Shown: positions 10,066 to 19,235 of the stretch, piece after piece
How positions within the stretch are numbered: the stretch's first letter is position 1
Layout: each line of letters opens with the position of its first letter
Assembly: GCA_024196135.1 (NCBI GenBank)
Contig: JAMQCK010000312.1
Location: forward strand, 1-28,958
Source: Pleurotus ostreatus/Saccharomyces cerevisiae fusant
Taxonomy: Eukaryota > Opisthokonta
Reading direction: 5' to 3'
Length of the DNA: 28,958 bases
The notes under the pieces: model-generated
Told to the model about the DNA's origin: nothing
What the model saw: only the letters and a program-made list of their open reading frames with translations
The model's database searches: none
Program-made: the position numbers and the translations under genes

Positions 10066-10442
10066 TCACTGCTGGCAAGCCAGACGATATGGATGTCCTC
10101 TATGATGCCAGACCACAAATCTCTGGGAATTTGCCGTCAGCATTGACTACACCATGGGCAGACCGGACATACCGACGTCCCACAATCCTTACACGAGCTG
10201 TCAGCATTGTCGAGTTGAGAGAAAAGGCGGGCAACGCACTTGCAGACGAAGTCTGGCCCACGCTCCCGCCGAACCAGATATGGTTGTGATTCGACGTATA
10301 CGAGATCTGAGCGGTGAGCGCGTGCAATGACCGCGCGTGTTCCTTCCGCCATGGCGGTGGGAGGAAAACTAGGAAAAGACTCGACGCTCTGTGACGTCAG
10401 CGTCGATATCCCGACAGACCGGCTATCGGTCCGAAAATTCAT
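10066..10442 (-). CDS. Possible small two-exon gene with Cys cluster, uncertain
   Basis: Exon 10442-10173 and exon 10122-10066 join through a 50 bp intron with a GTATGT donor, TGCTGAC branch site and TTCCCAG acceptor, giving 108 residues. The product would have a Cys-rich segment (VCKCVARL, SSCKDCGTS) and a basic His-rich end. I do not recognise the family. The good splice signals are the main support; a relic of a longer gene is as likely as a real small gene. Confidence 0.25.
10383..10431 (+). promoter_or_regulatory. CRE-like palindromic motif, copy 1
   Basis: TGACGTCA at 10392-10399 is the consensus of ATF/CREB bZIP factors. It is nested in CGACGCT...AGCGTCG, a 7-base inverted repeat. The following bases up to about 10431 are alignable with those after copy 2 (18877-18925), with interspersed CCGA, GG, TCGG and CCG blocks. 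Confidence 0.45.
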
Positions 10443-11640
10443 TTGATTGTTCCGTTACTTACTTTGTATCCCAGACCGAATACCTTCTACTCCTACGTAT
10501 CCCTCTCCCACCCCCACGTCTCTTGCTCAGCGCACCATCGGTCCTTTTGGTATCTCAGCCCCCAATTCCTGACCTGGAACCTTTTGACATGCGGTCCTCA
10601 AGCCCGTAGCCTGGTCCCAGCATACGCGCGCAGCTTCCCGCTCTGCGAAGTACCGGTCTCACTGTGCGAGGCGCGTGGCGGTCAGTGCAGTAGAGATCAC
10701 GCTCACTGCGGTAGCGCGCTGCTTGCCTGCGGTAATCAGACACCAAGCAGTGAAGCACGCCTGCCTTTACCTACACCATGTTGCTCCTCTGTGAGTAGCC
10801 TGCCTGTACGTCCTGCGCGTCTTTCAGTTGCCGCTCTGGCCTGTTGAGCTGATTGGAGCATGCCTCTGCGAGGAGAGACTGCAGGTGCACCGTCTTGCGT
10901 TGCTGGGAAAGTGTGAAGTGCGTGTCGAGGTCTCAGGGCTTCGCGAAGGTAGTTGCGCGCGACAGGCGGCGACCGAAAGCCCTCTGGCGCCGGCGATATG
11001 GGCGACAGGCAGCGCGAAACGCTGCCGTTGACGCGTCGGAAAATGAGGTAGGTGGCTATAGAAGCAATCAGTCAGGGGTGAGCTCACTGATTGCACGTAC
11101 ACGTCGGTCTTGAGGCGAGAATCACTGTATGGGCAACAAATAGAGATTAGGCTTAACCTCACCACGATTCGGCGTTAGTTTCCCCTTATCGCAACGCGTG
11201 GGTGTCCGCGAGCGAGCCATGCCGTCGTTCTGGCACCCGGACAGGATCGCAGCGACATCAAAACAAAGGTCAGCGTCGATTTTAAGCGAAAAGATCAACA
11301 AAACGCACCTAAATCGGCAACGTCGCCGTTTCTTCGTCAATGAGCATTCCCCCCGCGCGTGGGGAGATGGCGGAGACCGTCTCCCATGCACGCATAGGTT
11401 CGCCCGGCCGCCACACGTCACCCGAGATGGACTTTCTCGACTCCACTCGGAGGTGCCGAGCGTGTTTCCACGCGTTTTAAAGACTTCGTGAACGACCTAC
11501 GCGAGGCAAATGAAGTCAGCAATTGGATCTAGTGCACGACGAGCTTGCCGCACCTTCGTTTAGTCGCGCCGAGTGCTACAAAATGCGTCTATACTTGAGT
11601 TAGTATTCAACAAGCTCAAACTCATGACATGAGGGTCTGA
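10443..11640. other. Intergenic tract, no gene supported
   Basis: The first ~130 bases of the plus strand are pyrimidine-rich (CCCTCTCCCACCCCCAC), like a fungal promoter. A possible intron (donor near 10791 after ATGTTGCTCCTCT, acceptor TTTCAG near 10830) leads only to an early stop. No coding exon, RNA gene or repeat array was recognised. Confidence 0.35.
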
Positions 11641-13260
11641 CTTACGCGTCCTCTACCTCGTCGCGACCTCCAAACCGCGGACATGAGTGTCCGGGGCCAA
11701 TCGAGCCAGCTCGCACGACAAAGACGCCTCGTGGTTCCATCCTCGAACTCGGTGTGCCTCGTGAGCGTCGACGGCATTGCTGCGCTTGCCGTCGCAAGCG
11801 CCCTGCACCTTGATTAGTCGGGAGAGAGTCCCTGGACGTCACGGATGGCCTTCAGTAAGCCTGGACATTCGAGACATTGAGACAAATGAGTACTCGCCGT
11901 GATCTGTACTCGACACGTCGAGTGGCGCATGTGCATCGTCGTTGATGCAGCATGGTGTCGTGCTCGTCTTCGTCGTAGAGAGTGGGTGGAACGGACCGAG
12001 TATCTGCAACACGAGGAGCAGAGCCCATCGACTCGTATGTCGAATACTCACCAGATATGCCAGCATATCACCAAGACCGATGCGGCGCATGCGTTGGCGT
12101 CGTCTCTAATCTGTCCGCTCGTCAAGGAGGTCGCCGAGCACAACCTGCAGGTTAGGTGAATCTGAATCCCGGGCATCGAAACCATCGTGGTCACCATCTT
12201 CGACGACGCGCTCGCCAACCGCGACGGTAGTTGCCGAGGGCTCCAGCGAGGTCGGAGAGTTCCGTGTTTGCGTGGGCGGCGGCCTCGATGTCGCGTGGTG
12301 GGTGCACGCGTCGCGGCGGGATCAGAGCCCATCATGCACGAGGCACGGCGAAGCCGCGCGTCGGTCATTGCCGCATTCAGCGATGCATCCCGTACCCGTC
12401 GAGGAACGTGGGGGGTAGAGTATCTGGGTAAGAGGGTCAGTAAACATAGATAGAGCCAGGTTCATTGATACTCACCTCGAATCCAAGGTCGGGATTGACT
12501 GCACGGTCAGTCGAGGGCCGTGGCGCATAGCCGTCGCCAGTTCTGGGCTGCAGTAGTAGGTCAGTATCGTATATAGACGTGTACTGCGACGCGCACCGAG
12601 GTTAGCGAGACCGGTGGTGTCGGTAGGAAGCAAGGAGCATCGACTTTTCAATCGTCTGAAGATGCGTGAGACGAGTGAATTGAAGAGAGATGAAAGCGAC
12701 GTACCTGACTGTATGCATTGAGTAGCGAATGCTGATGTCGATCAGCCGGGGGCTTGAGCAAGCCGAGAGCGCGTTGAGTGCGCGTTCAAGAAACTGAACA
12801 TCAGCGCTCTGCAGGTGTGAAGCACTACTGCTCACCACTTGAATAGGGCAGTCGAATCCGAATTCGACGTCGACGAGCTACGTCGAGGGTGGGACAGGCC
12901 AATATGGCGTGAGTCTGTAGAGCGAGGTCAGTAAAGGCAGGTAGACATCGAACTCAAGCTTACCTCGTCGTAATAGAAGTACAAGAAGGCTGGAAAACCG
13001 AGGTCAGCAGTAGGTAAATAAAAATGCAATTGAAAAGCGAGGATGTACCGACGTTAAACCTCGAGTAGGGTGGGATGGGAGAGGGAGAGTTACTATCGAG
13101 TAGGACACGAGTAGACGGGAGGAAAGGGAAAGACTGAGATGAACAGGATGAGGGCAAAGGGAAGGGAAGGCATAGAAGAGCGGACAGGGCGGGAACTGGA
13201 GAGTGGAGTGCATAGGGGAAGAGAGGGTTGGAGATTGATGCTTTCTAGTCAAAACTCACC
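11641..13260 (-). other. Splice-signal-rich tract: decayed or unrecognised multi-exon gene
   Basis: The minus strand holds several textbook intron pieces. One is a GTACATCC donor region followed by CTACTGCTGACCTCGGTTTTCCAG (13047-12989). Another is GTAAGC...TTTACTGACCTCGCTCTACAG (about 12962-12914), and another GTGAGTATC...TTTACTGACCCTCTTACCCAG (about 12476-12425). The exons between them are short, for example 26 bases coding FLYFYYDE or a neighbouring frame, and I could not chain them into a long open frame. The tract is therefore either a heavily split gene I cannot identify or a relic with intact introns. The 11899-12400 part is also one copy of the repeat family found at 17450-17950. Confidence 0.3.
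11899..12400. repeat. Diverged dispersed repeat, copy A
   Basis: Shares ordered blocks with 17450-17950: a GTCGTCG...GTGTCG.GCTCGTC.TCGTCG run, .TACTCACCA, GCTCGCCAACCGCGAC and CGCGGCG.GATCA...CACGAGGC. Order and strand are the same in both, so this is duplication and divergence rather than chance. The nature of the ancestral unit is unknown. Confidence 0.5.
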
Positions 13261-13960
13261 TGGCTTATATCCGCTTACGAAGCCTCACGAATGGAAACAG
13301 GGCACGGGGTAGCCGTAAGAAAAGGGGAATATCCGCGCTACCATTGACCGCCCGGGTGCGCTGCCCGCTTTGGATTCACGTGAAAATCCACACATCAGTT
13401 TCAGAAGTGTTCCTGTGGCGAGTATGAGCTCGAGAAGGGTCGAGAGGTTGGAGCGAGCGGGAGAGGCGGAACAGCAGAAAACAGAGTATATACGGGGAGG
13501 TAAGGGATTATAGGGTGTAGGTTGTGGCGAGAGTAGTAGTTAGAGGCCGCCTAGAGTGAGCCTGTGTTTGGGGGACGGCTGCTCTGTCCTAGGCGTTCGT
13601 CGAGGCGGCGGGGGAAGCAAGCAGGAGGAGGCAGAGAGGTCAAAAGCGCAGATTTGGGTAGTTTCGCACGGGAAAAGCGCAGGATAAGGATATTTCACCT
13701 TCACCGAGTGTGGGGGAGACATCACCTCGCTCATCCTAGCGGTTTGTCGCGGACGTTGGGCGGGGGGAGATGAGGGGGAAGGGGAAGCGGGTGTGGGAAT
13801 GTGACGCCACGCGAGGTGAAGTGATATCCCCGGTCGCGTGCTCCGTGGCTCTGTGGTTCCGACCACCATCTGCGCCCCGACTCTGTGTGCATACTAGAGC
13901 CCGGCAATCCGCGGTCGTGGCGCGGGCGCATTCTCTATTCTCACTTCACTCTTCTGCTTC
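13261..13960. other. Purine/pyrimidine-skewed intergenic tract
   Basis: No gene found. The plus strand is strongly purine-rich (runs of GGGGGAGATGAGGGGGAAGG type near 13760-13795), and a probable minus-strand donor GTGAGT lies at about 13260. The open frames here are low-complexity and unsupported. Confidence 0.35.
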
Positions 13961-14860
13961 AATTTTTCCCCTCGGTTTTGGGCGTCCACCGACCGCTACC
14001 ATCCACATTGAGGAGAACCCCACGGCAATCGACCTGACACCTCGCAAGGACCCCCGATGAGCTCCCGCACTCGAGAATAGCCCCTGACCCTGACTTTGAA
14101 GTTCAAGATTCCGACTGCATCCACCGACTTCTAACGCGGACGCGACCTTCAGGAACGCACCGACAACTTCGAGAAGCTCAGTACGGGTCCGCTAACATGC
14201 CACCACCTCCCCAAACCCGACTTCAGGCCTTCGAGGGGCGAATTCGATTTCTCTCCGGGTTTGGGCGTCCGCCGAGCAGGGTAAGGTAGTACGAATGAGT
14301 TGACTATCTCAGCTTCGACTGCGCCTCCCGATTGCGCTCGGGACGTCATGGACGAGCACAGAGGCTATACGACGCCTGCTCAATCCCCGAATTGCCTTCT
14401 ACGCATCCGCCTTCGCCGTACGACCTCCTCAAGCCCAACTCCAAGCACGGCAAATTCAGCCCCGGCGCAGGGACAACATTTTCTCCTCGAATTTCGCCTT
14501 CCGCCGACCACCCCCAATCTTGCTTTCGACGTGCGCCCTCGATGTCGCCCTCGCTGAACGCCTGCGTCCCCAAGCCCGACTTCAAGTTCTGAGCGACGCG
14601 CTCAAACTTAGGGACGACACCTTCGACTCATGGACAACGCCTCTGCTCAAGACCGCAACTTCGGGCCTTCGGACGAGGTACTCAAGCCCGAGAACACCGA
14701 ATTCAAGCCCAACGATGTCGACTCAACCCCCACGACACCGCCTTCAAAAGCCCTCAAGCCCCGAAATCTCGCTTTCGCCCCGGATTAGGGCATCCGCCGA
14801 CTACAGGCGCGCGCGCATTCCCGACCTTCTCTCCCAGCGGCACCCCACGTCCGCCGAGCG
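13961..14860 (+). repeat. Degenerate tandem-like repeat tract
   Basis: Motif GGCGTCCGCCGA or close variants occurs near 13981, 14266, 14500, 14789 and 14850. A second motif, AAGCCCGACTTCAAG or variants, occurs near 14214, 14428, 14573, 14684 and 14755. Spacing (235-287 bases for the first four) suggests an old tandem duplication with heavy decay. It runs directly into the Pbp1-like pseudogene. Confidence 0.45.
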
Positions 14861-14883
14861 CATCCCCGACGGTAGCACCAGCG

Positions 14884-15535
14884 ACTCTCACTTCGCCAAA
14901 CGGCAGCGCCAAACCGGAGGACAGCGTGCTGCGTCCGTTGACAAGCCTGATAGTGCGTCGCCGCGCGCATCGCCTACTTTGTACTCACTCCCGCAGGGTA
15001 CCACGATTTCGCTACAGACCAAGACCGGCGCGCACTACGAGGGCGTCGTCATGTCAACGAGCGGCGAGGGCGACACGACCGGCGTCAGGCTCAAGGACGT
15101 CAAGGACATCAGCCACCCGGGCGCACTCAAGGACCAGCAGTTCGTTGCATCCACGAACATCGATTAGTGGTCGTTGGGGCAGGCGATACCAACATTATTC
15201 CCCCCGGACATGGACATCAGCGCCAAGAAGGGTCCAGAGCGTGAGCGCGAGCTATAAGCGTGGCAACCGAGCGGCACGAAGGTGGGGGAGGAGGAGTTAC
15301 TAACACCTTCAGTGTTAGGTCCTCGGGCGATGAGCTCACGTTCGGCCCCGGCGTAACCGGCAACACGAGCCGGGACCAATTTGCGACGCACGAGAAGCTG
15401 TTTGGCGGATCGACGTCGATGTGAACACACAACGAAGCTCGACCGCAGCGGGGCAGGGGGTGGGTGAGGGCGGAACTTCAAGGAGCGGGAGCGCGCGGCT
15501 CAGCACATCGCTGCCGAGATCCGCGGCGTAGGTAT
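14884..15535 (+). pseudogene. Ataxin-2/Pbp1-like pseudogene (SM-ATX and LsmAD parts)
   Basis: Ataxin-2/Pbp1 proteins bind RNA and poly(A)-binding protein and help form stress granules. The SM-ATX domain is recognisable as TKTGAHYEGVVMSTSGEGD, GVRLKDVKDIS and FVASTNID (about 15021-15164). A TAG at 15165-15167 breaks it; the same frame then continues with PDMDISAKKGPERERE, a TAA at 15255-15257 and AWQP. A short remnant with TTACTAACACCTTCAG looks like a shrunken intron (about 15270-15315). The LsmAD part follows as SSGDELTFGPGVTGN, RDQFATHEKLFGG, a TGA at 15422-15424, TTKLDRS in another frame and NFKERERAAQHIAAEI. The copy stops near 15535. Three stops and frame changes mean it cannot make the protein; the retained intron argues for DNA-level duplication rather than retroposition. 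Confidence 0.8.
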
Positions 15536-16199
15536 ATGTGTGCGGGAGCGCGCGGCCGCGGGGGCAGGTACGGCGGCAGGGGGAGGAGGAGAGGGAGGAG
15601 TCGCAACGAACCAGAAGGGGCCGGCGGCGACTCGTGCGCGCGCGGGGTGACTCGCGGGTGCTGCGCGGCGGTGGAGACGAGTGTTCCGCGCCGGGAAGCG
15701 AAGGACAGAACGAGGGGGAGGGGAGGAGTCGTCGGGCGGAGGGGGGATGTTGGTGTAGGATTGCCGCTCAAGTTGGCTAGGTATCGTCGTAGACAGTCTT
15801 GTAGTAGCTATATCGTGCAATAGAATGTTGTCTCGCGCTTCCAATTCACTGCTTGACTTGCGAGGGAACGAAGAACGAAGTGGGGAAGGGGGAACCGTGC
15901 AAACTCAAGAAACAAAAGAACTTGACTTGCCCCTCGTATTTCCGGCCAACGACGCGCTGGAGAGTGAGATGGGAGTCCTATAGAAATAGCTTTCGCTGGG
16001 ATTGACCTTATGGGAGGGAGGATAAGACGCTGAGTCGACCAGGATGGGCGCGAGCTCACAAACTCATACAGCTTTTTTGCCATAACCACGACGTTCCGCG
16101 CCTCACGCACACATCCACAGCGTAGGGGAAGGTCATACATTCACAAATCTACCCACTACAAGTACTCCACGCATATCTACGAAAGAAATCTACAAAACT
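15536..16199. other. No gene recognised
   Basis: The stretch right after the pseudogene is G/A-rich (GGGGGAGGAGGAGAGGGAGGAG near 15580-15600). The minus-strand frame 16140-15808 has no recognisable motif. Nothing further can be supported. Confidence 0.35.
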
Positions 16200-16974
16200 C
16201 GTTTTCCACCTCAATCTGCTCATGCCGAGTTCGAAGTCGAAGATACTGTAATCCAGGTATGTTATTACTGGGTGTGCTTAACATTCAGATTGCGGTGCTT
16301 ACCTCGAATTCTCAGCGTCGTGGGATGAGAAACCGCGCCGGGAGCACCGATTTTGGCGAAAATGCGATACAAGGCGAATTCATCAATCTCCCCACGAAAC
16401 GCACGAAGCGCGGCAGGAGCGTGGGGCATGGGCGACGAGATGCGCTGCAGATGATAGCTCAGAACAACGTAAAGCGACAGAGCGCACGACTGCTCACCTT
16501 TTGCAAGTCGAGCTCAACTCAAAAGCGCCTAAAATCGCGCTCATGAGCAAAACACGCCCTCGGGCGCTCTTCGAGGAGATCTTCGCGTCGGCAGGTATGT
16601 ACTCACCTTCTGCAAGTCGCTTATCGTCTGAAAGATGCCATCGCGCGGCGGTGCGACGCTCGCGAAACTGGGAAACAAGGTGATCAGCACTTCACCCAGC
16701 CCTCATCAGAACGACCTATCTCACCTCAAATACGGCGCCAACGCATCACAGCGCTTGTCGCTACGCTCGAGAGGGATCCTCCCGACGTCGCCAAGGCTTA
16801 TACGAGCTGCGGATACGAGCTTAGCATAGATTAAAACAAATAATGAGCGAGCTTACCTGATAACTCATGAGATCCGCTCGAAAAGGGCACCTCCCGACGA
16901 GTAGAAGGCAGCAATAGTGCCCAGCGACGACGTGCGCGGATCTCCTCAATCTACTTTCCCGTGCGCTTGGCCTC
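16200..16974 (-). other. Relic-like tract with splice signals and a short duplication
   Basis: On the minus strand one candidate exon runs from about 16448 to 16311, between an ATCTGCAG acceptor and a GTAAGC donor, and encodes a stretch containing ALRAFRGEIDEFALYRIF. The motif CGACTTGCAGAAGGTGAG / CGACTTGCAAAAGGTGAG occurs twice, 108 bases apart (plus-strand 16494-16512 and 16602-16620), showing a small tandem duplication of a splice-donor region. GTAAGCTCG...CCGCAG near 16857-16808 is another intron candidate. No continuous gene could be built. Confidence 0.25.
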
Positions 16975-17405
16975 CTACCGCTCAACCTCTTCCTTGGCGC
17001 GCGCCTCCCGAGCCTTCAGAGTGAGCTCCGCACGGCGGCTGAGGTCCTCCTTCTCCTTGCGCATCGTGAGCTTCGTGAGAAGCTCGCGGCCATGGTAAAC
17101 GACGGCGCGACGCAGCTGGAGGGCCTTGCGCTCGGCATCGGCAGTAGCAGCATGCTCTCCTCCGAGTTCTCCTTGGCAACAGGGGGCTCGATGACATTGA
17201 GCGACTTGTAGAGGCACTCGTCGACACCGCACAGGTGCGTACGGATGGGGCCGCAGACGCTGGTTTGGATCAAGCCGCTGGTGTCCTTCGTGTACGTCGT
17301 CGACGAGGACGAGTCCTTGATCTCATTGTCCTCCCCAGATACGAAGGGCGTATCGAAAGAGACGACGCAGCCCTCGATGTGGTCCACGCGACCCTTCTCT
17401 AGAAG
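16975..17405 (-). pseudogene. eIF3a-like (translation initiation factor 3 subunit a) fragment
   Basis: The minus strand encodes RVDHIEGCVVSFDTPF and, after a poorly conserved stretch, CLYKSLNVIEPPVAKENSEE, resembling the end of the PCI region of eIF3a. After a frame change near 17157 it reads HAATADAERKALQLRRAVV and then RKEKEDLSRRAELTLKAREA, like the start of the long charged helix of that subunit (pattern R..L..L..RKEKE....RAE). A TAG at 16977-16975 ends it where functional eIF3a continues for several hundred residues. An acceptor-like TTACTGACC...TTCTAG precedes the first codons, so one intron boundary may be kept. Fragment plus frameshift plus early stop indicates a non-functional partial copy. 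Identification rests on remembered family patterns. Confidence 0.55.
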
Positions 17406-18876
17406 TCCCAGCCGGCGGTCAGTAAGGGTAGATAGTCAAGCCAAATCGCGTACTCGCCGTTTTGCAATGGTTTCCGCCTGCCGCCTGCGATGCGCCACAG
17501 AGCAGTGCGCGCGCATTGTCGTCGGCGCGTGTGCGTGTCGCGCTCGTCGTCGCGGGGAGCCTGCGGACATCATACAACACGGCGGGAATAACGTCTGGAT
17601 GACGATGAGCGAGTTTCGTGAGGTCGACATGTGCCGGGTACTCACCATTAACAGAAAATTGCCGCGACCGCTGCGCCGCTCCGCAGCGCAAGCCTCGGCG
17701 TCGGTCGTGGTATTGTCTGCTCGTCGGGCAAGTTGCAGGGTGTGTTTGGGTGAGCTGCTTTCCCCAACACCGAGCACATTCAGCTCCCGCGCTCGCCAAC
17801 CGCGACAACACTCGCGGAGCTCGCCAGCAGCAACGGCCATCCCGGAGAGCGCGTAAGTGTCGGGCATGAGGTCGCGTGCCGGGGCACGCGGGTCGCGGCG
17901 AGATCAAGGCTCTCGAATACACGAGGCGTCGCTCGCCCTGTGACGAAGGAGGTGAAGGGAAGATTAGCCGTCATGGCGCGGAGCTCAGGGCTACCAGCGA
18001 GATAGTGAGCCCGTGCCAGCGAAGGGATTCCGCGGCGCGGGCAAGCGCAATGAACTGAGCCTTCGCCTGCGGATATGTCCGCGACGAGGGCGATCGGGCG
18101 ACTGTCTTCGGCGTTGGCGTACGAGGAGGCATCGCAGGATATGAGGAAGAGAAGTCGCGCTTGAAGTGCGCTAAGGTGCGTGAACATGATCTAGATGCAC
18201 GTCAGTACAACCGGGGACGAGCGGAAGAACCTCGCGACACACCTTGATTCTTCCGGTATTCCCAGTTATTGCCTTCCATCCTAGCGCTTGTGGCATCGTA
18301 TTACCTGGAAATAGTCAGAACCTGTGAACCCGGGCATCTGCAGTTCTCAAGGAGAACTCACAGGCGCTGATCTAACAGCATCTTCTAGGAAGGAATGTCT
18401 CTTTTGACGAGCGCCGACATGGAGCGCATGCCGCTCGCTTCTTGTCCCATAATGCCTGTCAAGAGCACTGCACCGCCGCATATCAAGCATGTCCGCATCC
18501 CCTAGCAGGAACGTCGTGCTACGGCTCCCTCTCGTTCGGATCGCTGCTCTTTGTCAGCTTCTCGCAGCTTCTCAGTCGCCTGGTGGAGCCATCTACTTAC
18601 CAACGCAAACTTGCCCTTTGGTCTCTGCTTGCAGCGAGGTTGAAGGACCTGCAGTGAGTTGTTCTTGGTCGCGAATAACAAGATGCAGCCTGCAAAGACG
18701 ATCAGATTGACAAAACCAGCGCGTAGCAAGATGACGTGCCCACAGACCAGGCGAAGGAGTGGTGACGGGCGTCGAATCGGCGACGGTTATATGCCGGAAC
18801 ATCAAGGCGTAGCAGTGCGCCTCAGACCCAGAAACGCCGCCGGGAGAGAAGGGAACGCAGGCGCCTACAGAACAGG
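17406..18876 (-). other. Splice-rich minus-strand tract, gene remnant not identified
   Basis: A strong intron lies at about 18241-18194 (GTGTGT donor, GTACTGACGTGCATCTAG) and joins a frame reading LGWKAITGNTGRIK to IMFTHLSALQARLLFLISCD in phase 0. Further upstream a hydrophobic segment AGFVNLIVFAGCILLFATKN (about 18723-18664) could be a membrane helix followed by a GTAAGT donor. Together they hint at a decayed or heavily split membrane-protein gene, but I could not join them into one frame. The segment 17450-17950 is repeat copy B. Confidence 0.25.
17450..17950. repeat. Diverged dispersed repeat, copy B
   Basis: Partner of the copy at 11899-12400; the shared blocks occur in the same order, including GCTCGCCAACCGCGAC (about 17791) and CGCGGCGAGATCA followed by CACGAGGC (about 17894-17929). 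It directly abuts the eIF3a-like fragment. Confidence 0.5.
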
Positions 18877-18925
18877 CGACGCTCAATGACGTCAGCGTCG
18901 CTTGTCCGAGCGATCCGGATCTCGG
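18877..18925 (+). promoter_or_regulatory. CRE-like palindromic motif, copy 2, upstream of the dioxygenase gene
   Basis: TGACGTCA at 18887-18894 is set in the same CGACGCT...AGCGTCG inverted repeat as copy 1 at 10383. It lies about 340 bases upstream of the ATG of the dioxygenase-chromodomain gene and could be an ATF/CREB-type site in its promoter. Confidence 0.45.
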
Positions 18926-19175
18926 CCCGGCGGCCTTCTCCTCGTTAGCCCTCTCCTCCCTTCGTCCCACCGGCAAGGCTTCCCTCCAGTGTGCTCACTA
19001 TTTCTCACTTTCGTGATACCGGGAATCTCCCCCCCCCCTTTCCGAGACGCACGCGCACCCACCTTCCTGATCCTCTCGCTTGCAAACCGGCAACCCCTTC
19101 TGCCCCTCGAGTCAACCGTTGTATCGGCAAAACCGAACGAGCGCTCAATCCCGGGTTCATCTAGCACAAGATCTA

Positions 19176-19222
19176 GTATGTGTCGCTTTACTTTCTCTCA
19201 ACCCTATACTCATACTATGCAG
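19176..19222 (+). other. 5'-UTR intron of the dioxygenase gene
   Basis: GTATGT donor and ACTATGCAG acceptor enclose 47 bases; the acceptor is 13 bases before the ATG at 19236. The ATG context TCGCCATGG is a near-ideal start site. This supports transcription starting upstream of 19176 and translation from 19236. Confidence 0.5.
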
Positions 19223-19235
19223 GCAAGCACTCGCC

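Noticed and set aside
13004..13252. Pyrimidine-rich minus frame of 82 residues as a gene
   Set aside because: Low-complexity Ser/Leu/Pro composition from CT-rich DNA; better explained as exon/intron or promoter-like sequence.
10383..18925. The two CRE palindromes as terminal inverted repeats of an 8.5 kb element
   Set aside because: The extended similarity is in direct, not inverted, orientation and fades after about 50 bases; no transposase frame lies between them.
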